From: Lentisphaerae bacterium RIFOXYC12_FULL_60_16
Lineage (GTDB): Bacteria > Verrucomicrobiota > Kiritimatiellia > UBA8416 > YA12-FULL-60-10
Length of the DNA: 36,224 nt
Assembly: GCA_001803315.1 (NCBI GenBank)
Contig: MHBQ01000084.1
Location: forward strand, 1-36,224
Reading direction: 5' to 3'
Under the pieces are notes generated by a model. It searched no databases. It worked only from the letters and a program-made list of their open reading frames with translations, and had not been told where the DNA came from. The translations under genes and the position numbers were made by a program. Shown here one piece after another: positions 26,801-31,674 of the stretch (position 1 is the first letter of the stretch; every line of letters begins with the position of its first letter).

Positions 26801-26909
26801 TGCCGGTGGGATAGCGTGGGGTGGCGATCTCACGCCAGGTTTCCCGTGCGGAAACCAGCGGTACGAACCCCTGAAAGAGGACGGCCAAGATGATGCAAAG
26901 GTATTTCAT
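20853..26909 (-). CDS. Giant exported beta-sandwich protein (2018 residues)
   Basis: A 2018-residue protein with a signal peptide (MKYLCIILAVLFQGFVPLVSA). It is built of many beta-sandwich modules. Two LamG/DUF1080-like jelly-rolls resemble each other: about residues 165-355 (IRCLLDGFPVLDIP, GGQFGLYINS) and about 730-920 (LQYLFDNVPVFDVE, GGRFGLWTFKN). Further carbohydrate-binding-like beta domains follow. The C terminus has Ig-like or filamin-like segments (FDVSGIAGVSWKY; GWLLMQVRDKAGNLSGPFRI) and a Pro-rich tail without an anchor. No catalytic motif is recognised. It leads the operon, sharing a 4-bp overlap with the lipoyl-domain gene. It contains a C13 homopolymer near residue 1013 and shorter G/C runs, so slippage could switch it off. 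It is probably a surface glycan-binding protein; this is inference. Confidence 0.85.
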   Translation of the reverse strand: MKYLCIILAVLFQGFVPLVSARETWREIATPRYPTGNLEFPVDWTPARGLSLRILEAGSDRMVQFDIRPDRGAIRVSPEKTFPPALEASSQFQLEALPDKPASGATLLVKFRPANWSLYLAGRPIAVIPAPFQPPLTVQALSTLTTADKETVRYQKVADFHFTHDFLLPDNETNLPSVWTPWSGDWKLHSAADTAVELERLKAEAGEKPKLEHSPNFYTLKGRGTNACILTGYDFYDTYILQAAMLTQPGEMGLVFAARPESGYFAFTVRMAGNQHRGRLELWKTPSTNPVERTILAAVETELTPGQWIRLGAVMHANRIRCLLDGFPVLDIPVELPAGGQFGLYINSDVGTLFDDVDARTHHDLDFLGLNDVRRHVLLEDGDFFPRRRFFRLFAPREPGSFLKIPERETPQRLILGSVLHPGHVMQASFLPKDPNRHEAGLIAGWTPSRAGYHFIRQASPTGLVYRLDQVSSNDVRTLETLPLPPPPSNAPASFTLMADGSNPDFLRLYCNDELVLLHRLQQPADGASGIWIGPQTAASVSNFVYRSDRDDIHRNLFEKNRLYVEDPFMRHWSSPEGQWLQDTNGLNWFKGDLFGRFAVRLPWIPGSELYPGIPEGATTGTYRIRSTTNGLNLEGIDGVILAQGLTNRLAWEVPPTAQNPTNTPPQPWFSIEHEGYWLTGISGTNILFKHPLPQPRMGRRMRVAGFTPDQLKHSLVDVYNIQDCLFTESLHGWIQNGGIWDVVNRFQCQPRWSHMNGESTDGLAALWNKFRFSGDFCVEIHAGMRHGWYERCGDLNLTMHADTTSPGSGYSVTLTGWDPDLSQRYSRLYRNGAEMAVSEQYLAPRIREGNYRLYTDPLVPQGRDTHGAWYYIKFRKVGNHLQYLFDNVPVFDVEDPAPRDGGRFGLWTFKNSIMVARVKVAAEQIERVPPRFHPVEPDAPFPAATPASLPPDIAGILKDQLPLIFTTTHSWQINDTVGYSVLREHSTPRDGPYLEVVNLLGSGPMHLAPTNPPPPYPWLAGWRFDLKRTPGARFNFYFSLGRMVKDKGYQPEWQFMYRISGDPSPGGLLRETGSGDIPPVATPTSDWHRDGTWTPVTVWLPTDPEWRHLLDNTNYLVRVDGFGSLHSGLSVQGLTGNEPGAAYAIRRFTDIRYTPPVLTVSTQAVANPDLSWSVNQPEPAPAQRGTISNFTAWAAAQSNAGLHAIMLSVHSGLDTVHQPVAWIQLPDQPQTSLAWSSQETDTLLLSGPDSYPDRRISTATLSLGNGQPEPIQWTGIVRRAWSIPRSGAIPIPQGMNRFKFRIPAPERLQTLHPDSLPILLQINQIPSTNHMAWPATASNRIPRLVRLSSPSFFLETFETRWAPPELNASEANRIPDPDPRQGYHLLVANNGKPLRLNTTWNFPTPINLSQFPIVQFRYRTHGMAFISVTLNQQHVLRVSESFDQALPSRQATPFTPDGQWRAWNGMVVDAFGKTPMNLKWFAARHLAWGSRHGVDQTGRFTQMEVDDIVLGPAVSRPSQLLVEPVYTHPSGIRAVMTAILPGRATYDDLPPEQAKALAWKEWPVEKPIIPDLPATLPDGPGQLLLRAVAGNGAESPVTSLPFLLDRKPPAVTSQVIPTNSLIHNESIVQITLGAGDGAPVDFGNLTFKWNDQPVSLPPPLGTDMSHTPTTDYLTLNWPHLFRESIDATSTNGATNWMVVTGIRDGAGNAAPDIRMPWITDYARDTTPPTLLAPTLPSNILWNSGWEFASANQPFTSKHGGRIQVINPTNDEPYLETITVKKSAVITLNLTAKKWWIRDFPLLAFRVRQPQGSTGGTALVEINLQFDKERIYPISLTERPTRRRQKKLFLAEPIVWRSNTWHSVLLDLEAFLEENLEPKQQEMVLGPADAKERKEKKTLQATSLDFRITNAPESAPIQFQSMFIFRPFGTQDVVRMNAFDVSGIAGVSWKYEQAEYTTALSPATLLQGGQADNGWLLMQVRDKAGNLSGPFRIPRNQPAEPPAAPPEPDAPKPGEPAP
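23862..23874. repeat. 13-base G homopolymer inside the giant exported gene
   Basis: Thirteen consecutive G on the plus strand (C on the coding strand) encode the four prolines of TNPPPPYPW near residue 1013. Gaining or losing one base would truncate the last 1000 residues. Shorter runs in the same gene are G8 at 21723-21730 and G7 at 26504-26510 and 26658-26664. Confidence 0.9.
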
Positions 26910-26923
26910 GACTATCGGTGCCT

Positions 26924-26952
26924 ATTCCACCTGCTTCGGCGGGTGGTGTCAA
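26924..26952 (-). promoter_or_regulatory. Predicted promoter of the giant-protein/KS operon
   Basis: On the minus strand, a perfect -35 TTGACA (26952-26947) is followed after 17 bp by TGGAAT (26929-26924), a 4-of-6 match to the -10. Transcription would begin about 8 bases before the ATG at 26909. No Shine-Dalgarno sequence lies before that ATG, consistent with a very short leader. Confidence 0.55.
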
Positions 26953-26999
26953 TCTGCATCCGTCCGGGTGTGCCTCGAGTTTGTGCATTCCCGCTGGAG

Positions 27000-27066
27000 C
27001 CGGCCCGACCCCGGGCCGGTCTGGATCTGGGTTGGTCGGGAAGGGAACGGGGCGAGGTCGCCCCGT
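27000..27066. terminator. Two GC hairpins after the lipoprotein esterase gene
   Basis: CCGGCCC / GGGCCGG (27000-27006 and 27013-27019) and ACGGGGCGA / TCGCCCCGT (27047-27055 and 27058-27066, 2-nt loop) are perfect inverted repeats. They lie between the stop of the esterase lipoprotein (27112) and the promoter of the giant-protein operon, both on the minus strand. No T tract follows either, so termination is a reasonable guess rather than a canonical intrinsic terminator. Confidence 0.4.
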
Positions 27067-27111
27067 CTCCAAACGGAGGTAGAATCGATCCGTCTAATAC
27101 AAACGCCCAGA

Positions 27112-28992
27112 TTAGTGGGAATTCTGAACCTGTTCCGGGGCATGATATTGTGTGGCGGGATCGATGGCGCCGGTGGGTGTAAAGGTGCCGGCCAGGAGGA
27201 TACGTTGGGGAGACGGACCCGAATATATCACATAATCCGGCAGGGTGTCATAACGATGGTTATCGGGGAGATCAGGGCCCCAGGCGGGGCCGCATTGGAG
27301 TGCGGCCAGCCGCTCGGGATTCCAGGGGCTCCGGATGACGGCGAAGAGTCCGTTACCGGCGCGCGGGATGGTTATGGAACCTGCCTGATAGGATTCCGGT
27401 GTGATGCGGATGGGCAGCAAGGCTGCGAGGGTGGCGGCCAGGTCGCCGGCTTCCGGTTCATTGAAGACCAACACGTTGTAACGGGCAAGGTCAGCGGTGT
27501 CGAAACGGTTCTCGAACCGGATGCGCGGCGCAGCGTGTGCATACCGTTGCCATTCGCGACACCGTTCCTGGAAAGCCGTGATGATGTCCGGGGTGGTTGT
27601 GTCCGCCTTGCACACGAACAGGAATGGCTTGAGGAATGCCTGTCCAATGGGTCCGGTGGGGGGCGGGTGTTGCAGGGATTCAGGCTGGTCCGCGATTTCA
27701 AGCGGAACCGGATCGGGGTTGTGGATGGGGAGGGAACGCCAGGCGGGGGGGAGCAGATTGCGGCAGATCTGGATCCGGGTGATATGGCGGGACCGGATCG
27801 AGAGACCCTCCCTGCCGGGTTGTATATGAAGGGTGAACGGTTCGTGTGCCGGATCGCCGGTCCAGGCCCGGATGCCGTAGAGGCCCTGTGCCGGGTAGCG
27901 CGGATGCCAGGCGCGGTAGTGGACGGATGGCGGGGTTTGCCGCCGCAAGGCCATCAGCCAGGATTGCACCTCGGAGTGGCTGAATACCTCCTCGCATATC
28001 CAGTGGTTGCCGGTGGGGAATTCGAGGTATTGGATGGTGGGGTTGACGGTTTTAACGAGTTCCACCATATGGCGTGTTTCGGCTGTGGGTACGACTTCGT
28101 CATCGGCGGCATGGGCACAGAACAGCGGCAGGTTGGCCAAGTTGGGCAGGAGTCCGGATGCGAACTCCGTGTCGATCAGCCGTTGCCGGTAGACCGGCAG
28201 GGTATTGCGTTCAATTCCTTTCCAGAAATAATAATCACCACGCCCGGCGATAATCAGGGCGCCGGCGAAGCGGTCGGGGTGGTGGGCGGCGAGTGTCCAG
28301 ACTCCCATACCACCCATGGACAGGCCGGACAGAACGATGCGGTCAGGATCAATGGAATAACGGGTTTGCATTTCCGACACAACGCGCAGGACATCGCGCT
28401 CCCCGATTCCCTGATAGTCGGTGTTACCGCGGCCGAAGGGGGCGGCAATGGCCCAGCCGTGTTGTTCGGCAAACGCCTGCAAGGCATCGGGGATATAGGA
28501 CCAGTTGACCAGGTTGAATCGTGGCGAGTAGCCGTGCAGGAAGACCAGCAGGGGGAGTGGTTGACGATGGCGGATGGCGGTTGGAAGATAAACGACGAAC
28601 GGTTGAAAGGAGTTGTCCAAATCATCCAGGAAACCGGAATCGATGCGTCCGGTGAGGATTCCGCGCGGGGGACGTCCGGTGACCATGGTCAGGTGAAACG
28701 AGGTTTGGTCCAGTGTCCGGGAGAGACGTTCCAGCATCGTGGGTGTCGGGGTATAAGCGGTAGCCAGGAAACGCGCCTGGCGGAGCAGGGTACGGCCGTT
28801 CTCCCAATGGGTGCGGGCGACCGTTGTTTTCGGGATGGGAGGAAAATGTTTTTCGATAGTGATCAGATCGGCCTGTGCGGATTCCAGGCTCCGGACCGGA
28901 CCCGCGGGAATGGTCAGCCGTGGCGTGCGGCATCCGGACAGTGCCCCGGCGATTGCCAGGAGGAGCGGCAGATGGCTGATCAATGCCTTCAT
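27112..28992 (-). CDS. Lipoprotein alpha/beta-hydrolase (esterase)
   Basis: A 626-residue protein. The start at 28992 gives a lipoprotein signal peptide, MKALISHLPLLLAIAGALSG, with lipobox L18-S19-G20-C21. It is therefore lipid-anchored, probably in the outer membrane. An in-frame extension of 156 residues upstream is low-complexity and not coding-like. The central domain is a prolyl-oligopeptidase/PHB-depolymerase-like alpha/beta-hydrolase: LVFLHGYSP (oxyanion strand), GLSMGGMG with nucleophile S225, HAADDEVVP (acid) and PTGNHWICEEVF (His). The remaining C-terminal 250 residues are of unknown fold. Similar proteins act as feruloyl or acetyl esterases on polysaccharides; the substrate here is inferred from context only. 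There is no Shine-Dalgarno sequence, and the promoter places the RNA start at or beside the ATG. Confidence 0.85.
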   Translation of the reverse strand: MKALISHLPLLLAIAGALSGCRTPRLTIPAGPVRSLESAQADLITIEKHFPPIPKTTVARTHWENGRTLLRQARFLATAYTPTPTMLERLSRTLDQTSFHLTMVTGRPPRGILTGRIDSGFLDDLDNSFQPFVVYLPTAIRHRQPLPLLVFLHGYSPRFNLVNWSYIPDALQAFAEQHGWAIAAPFGRGNTDYQGIGERDVLRVVSEMQTRYSIDPDRIVLSGLSMGGMGVWTLAAHHPDRFAGALIIAGRGDYYFWKGIERNTLPVYRQRLIDTEFASGLLPNLANLPLFCAHAADDEVVPTAETRHMVELVKTVNPTIQYLEFPTGNHWICEEVFSHSEVQSWLMALRRQTPPSVHYRAWHPRYPAQGLYGIRAWTGDPAHEPFTLHIQPGREGLSIRSRHITRIQICRNLLPPAWRSLPIHNPDPVPLEIADQPESLQHPPPTGPIGQAFLKPFLFVCKADTTTPDIITAFQERCREWQRYAHAAPRIRFENRFDTADLARYNVLVFNEPEAGDLAATLAALLPIRITPESYQAGSITIPRAGNGLFAVIRSPWNPERLAALQCGPAWGPDLPDNHRYDTLPDYVIYSGPSPQRILLAGTFTPTGAIDPATQYHAPEQVQNSH

Positions 28993-28998
28993 GCATGC

Positions 28999-29027
28999 AT
29001 GAAAGGTGGTGTCCGGCCAGGTGTCAA
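28999..29027 (-). promoter_or_regulatory. Predicted promoter giving a leaderless transcript
   Basis: TTGACA (29027-29022) and TTTCAT (29004-28999) on the minus strand are separated by exactly 17 bp. Only six bases lie between the -10 and the ATG at 28992, so transcription would start at or next to the initiation codon. No Shine-Dalgarno sequence is present. The lipobox downstream supports this start codon. Confidence 0.55.
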
Positions 29028-29518
29028 GCATGGTGAATAAAGGATGCGCCCGGTGCGTGCCTGGGAAGGTGGTTGGTAGGCTGGCCGTGTGATGAACCGG
29101 TGGGCTTCCATTTCGGGGCAAGCGGTTTCGCGTGATATGGTTCCATCCGCGGCGTTGTCGCCATCGGCGCATACGGGGGTATGGCGCCGACGGCTCCGCC
29201 TTGCGGCTGGAGCCATCTGACGCGAATCCGTTGCCCTTTTCGAAATGGAAGCCCGGGTTTACCTCGTGGTCCGGGCGAGTACGCCGGAACCGCGATGGAA
29301 TATGGAAAAGAGTTTGAGTCGTACGAAGTGCATAGAAGGGCGAGGCGGCTCTGCCGAGCCTGCCGTCGGGTCTGGCTGGAGCCAGGGAGCCGGTGCGTGC
29401 CGCCTGGGAGGTGAATCTTTCATGGACCCCGGCAGGGTTAAGTTGTATATTGCTGCCCATGGGGTTGTGAATGGGCGGTCAGCACCAGTAGTGGATTGCG
29501 TGACGGGGAGGCAAACCG
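29028..29518. other. Gene-poor spacer with several GC hairpins
   Basis: I see no convincing gene here. The frames that cross it are low-complexity and unlike any family. It contains GGCTCCGCC / GGC-T-GGAGCC (29192-29200 with 29205-29214, loop TTGC); GGCGGCTC / GAGCC-T-GCC (29344-29351 with 29356-29364, loop TGCC); and CTGGCT / AGCCAG (29372-29377 with 29380-29385). The first two share the same design, including a single bulged T, and look like degraded copies of a repeat. The GGGGAGG at 29504-29510 is the ribosome binding site of the next gene. Confidence 0.6.
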
Positions 29519-30691
29519 ATGAGTCAACTTCAAGAAGTCAGGCAGGAATCTATCTCCGGAACCATCCTGGTGGTGGATGACGATGCGAATATTCGAGAAT
29601 ATCTGCAACGGTTGCTTACCCTTAACGGGTTCAAAGTCGCGGTATGTGAAGATGGCGAATCGGGATTGAAGGCTGTGGCGGGAACCTCTCCCGACGTGGT
29701 GGTGATGGACGTGCGTATGCCGGGGTTGAGCGGGATCGAGGTGTGCCGTCGCATCAAGGCGGATCCGGCAACCCGGCCCATCCGGGTGTTGCTGATAACC
29801 GGATATGACGATCGGGAGAGCCGCCTGGACGGAATCCGGTCCGGCGCCGACGACCTGCTGGTCAAGCCGGTGGATTCGGACGAAGTTCTGCTCCGGGTAC
29901 GCAATGCGGTGCATACCCGCCATTTGTTCCGTGAAGTGCAGGACAACCTGGTGCGCGTCCAGTCACTGGAACGTATGCGGGACAACCTGGTCCAGATGAT
30001 TGTGCATGACATGCGCACCCCGATGACGGCGGTATCCATGAGCTTGGAATTCCTGGCCCAGACCAGCGAGCGACAGTATCCCACCGAACGGGCCACGGCT
30101 TTGCAAACCGCCCGGGGTGCGGCCCGTGATCTGCTGGAAATGGCCAATACGATTCTGGATACGAACCGCATGCAGGAAGGCAAGATGCCGTTGCAGGTCC
30201 GATCCTGCAGCCTGCCGGAAATCGTCAAGGATGCCATCTACCTGCTGAAGCCCATGCTGGGCAGGACCCGTGTGATTGTGAATGAACCGGGAACCCTGAT
30301 GCCGGTGTACTGTGATGGCGATGTGATCCGGCGGGTACTGGTCAACCTGATCGGGAATGCCGTCAAGGCGGTGGGGTTCAAGGAGAGTGTCGAGGTCACC
30401 CTCAAGTCGGACAACGACAAGGTGCGGGTGTCGGTTTGTGACCTGGGGCCGAATATCCCCCATGAGGATCAGGCCGGCATGTTTGAACGGTTTGGTGAAT
30501 CGGAAGCGCGCATCCGGGAGAATGCCTATTCCGTGGGGCTTGGGTTGTCGTTCTGCAAGCTGGCGGTCGAGGCACATGGCGGAACCATCGGGGTCGAGAG
30601 TTCGCCGACTACCGGGAATGTGTTCTGGTTCCGGTTGCCGGTGAATGGGCCTTCCGTTGCGGCGAAGCCGGCAATCGGAAGAAGCCGGTAG
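29519..30691 (+). CDS. Hybrid response regulator-histidine kinase (REC-HisKA-HATPase)
   Basis: A 390-residue soluble signalling protein. Residues 14-135 are a receiver domain with acidic pocket D20-D21-D22, phospho-acceptor D64 (VMDVRMPG) and K116 (LVKPVD). A short coiled segment leads to the dimerisation/phosphotransfer helix with H163 (MIVHDMRTPM). The ATP-binding domain follows, with an N box (NLIGNAVKAV) and a G2 box (GLGLSFCKLAVEAHGG). The G1 box reads DLGPNIP where DxGxGI is usual, so ATP handling may be altered. With no transmembrane or sensor domain, it is probably controlled by phosphorylation of its receiver by another kinase. No partner regulator is adjacent. GGGGAGG lies eight bases before the ATG. 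Confidence 0.92.
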   Translation: MSQLQEVRQESISGTILVVDDDANIREYLQRLLTLNGFKVAVCEDGESGLKAVAGTSPDVVVMDVRMPGLSGIEVCRRIKADPATRPIRVLLITGYDDRESRLDGIRSGADDLLVKPVDSDEVLLRVRNAVHTRHLFREVQDNLVRVQSLERMRDNLVQMIVHDMRTPMTAVSMSLEFLAQTSERQYPTERATALQTARGAARDLLEMANTILDTNRMQEGKMPLQVRSCSLPEIVKDAIYLLKPMLGRTRVIVNEPGTLMPVYCDGDVIRRVLVNLIGNAVKAVGFKESVEVTLKSDNDKVRVSVCDLGPNIPHEDQAGMFERFGESEARIRENAYSVGLGLSFCKLAVEAHGGTIGVESSPTTGNVFWFRLPVNGPSVAAKPAIGRSR

Positions 30692-30751
30692 TGCCCTGGC
30701 GCCGGATCCGGGGCGTCCATCTTTCGCGTCGGGGTGGACCGGAACGGCTTG

Positions 30752-31234
30752 TTACCGGCGTTTGGTCCGCCGTCGTCCCCGCTTGACGCCCTTGGATTCC
30801 AGAATCTGCTGCGCTTCCCGTGCGCCGAGTTTCCGGGCGGCCAGGATCATGTTCAGGGTCCGGGTGCGGAGGCGGAGCGGGCCATGCTTGCGTTCCCAAA
30901 GATAAACGGCCTGGGGGGATGTCTCCACCAGTTTGGCAAATGCATCCTGTGTCAAATGGAGTTTCCGGCGCATGGCGATTATCGTTCGGGACGTGATGCG
31001 TACCCTGGCATCACCCGGGGCATCCGCAATGGCCGGCATCATGCGGTTGTGTTTCTGTTCCGTACGGGCGAGGAGCCGGACCTGTCGTTCAAGCGCCTGG
31101 ACCTGGCGGCGGAGTGCGATGGAGGCACGCTTGTATGCGATCTGCTGACGCCGCAGGTCGGTGGTCATTATCCGGGATTCCTTGCGTGCCAGTTTCCGGA
31201 TTGCGTCACTCATCAATTGTCCCAATGTCGGCAT
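30752..31234 (-). CDS. XRE-type helix-turn-helix protein with coiled-coil N terminus
   Basis: A 160-residue basic protein. The N-terminal 70 residues are a likely coiled coil (RRQQIAYKRASIALRRQVQ, ALERQVRLLARTEQ). Residues about 80-145 are a Cro/CI-like helix-turn-helix (MRRKLHLTQDAFAKLVETS, then PQAVYLWERK). The tail ends RGRRRTKRR, which would bind DNA non-specifically. It probably acts as a small transcriptional regulator or nucleoid-type protein. AAGGAG precedes the ATG. It is 20 bp downstream of a lipoprotein gene and likely co-transcribed with it. Confidence 0.82.
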   Translation of the reverse strand: MPTLGQLMSDAIRKLARKESRIMTTDLRRQQIAYKRASIALRRQVQALERQVRLLARTEQKHNRMMPAIADAPGDARVRITSRTIIAMRRKLHLTQDAFAKLVETSPQAVYLWERKHGPLRLRTRTLNMILAARKLGAREAQQILESKGVKRGRRRTKRR

Positions 31235-31254
31235 GATGTACTCCTTGATTACGA

Positions 31255-31593
31255 TCAGGGTGTGGCGGGTTTTATGGCAGGCGTGGCGGTGGGACGGGTG
31301 AAAAGGATCTCGACATTCGCTTCACCCATGAGCTCGGTTCGCCGCACGTCACTACGCGAGCCGTCAGGCCATTTTACCAGGGTTTGCTGGGCATTGAACT
31401 TGCTGGGGAAGGTGACCGGGGTTACGCCTTTGTCTTCCCAGACATAACCCATACGGCCGCTGCCGCGGGAATAGACGGTGGCGCCCGACGGATCGGATTT
31501 TACCGTGATGGCCGTTGATCGGCATCCGGACAGCAACCAGCCGGATAGTAAAACCATGACGGCCATCATTACCTGCTGTGTTTTTGCACCCAT
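31255..31593 (-). CDS. Small lipoprotein with PEGA-like domain
   Basis: A 112-residue lipoprotein. Signal peptide with hydrophobic core VMMAVMVLLSGWLLSG and lipobox L21-S22-G23-C24. The mature part begins ITVKSDPSGATVYS, a PEGA-like opening, and includes KGVTPVTF and a beta-rich remainder. PEGA domains are found in envelope proteins and probably bind other surface components. GGGAG lies before the ATG. It is followed by the HTH gene on the same strand; its own promoter must lie in the 81-bp gap before the heparinase-like gene or be shared with it. Confidence 0.8.
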   Translation of the reverse strand: MGAKTQQVMMAVMVLLSGWLLSGCRSTAITVKSDPSGATVYSRGSGRMGYVWEDKGVTPVTFPSKFNAQQTLVKWPDGSRSDVRRTELMGEANVEILFTRPTATPAIKPATP

Positions 31594-31674
31594 CGTGATG
31601 ACTCCCTTTCTGCCGTACTTGTATTTATGGAAATGGAACCAAATACCTAAGTTAAACGGATTCGTTACGCAAGT

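Noticed and set aside
26890-29040. Long plus-strand open frame of 716 codons opposite the esterase and the start of the giant gene
   Set aside because: It lies antisense to a gene with a lipobox, catalytic motifs and a promoter. Its translation is Gly/Val/Arg-rich with no family resemblance, as is usual for mirror frames in GC-rich DNA.
28993-29460. N-terminal extension of the esterase lipoprotein (156 residues)
   Set aside because: It would bury the lipoprotein signal peptide and cross the predicted promoter and hairpins; its composition is low-complexity.
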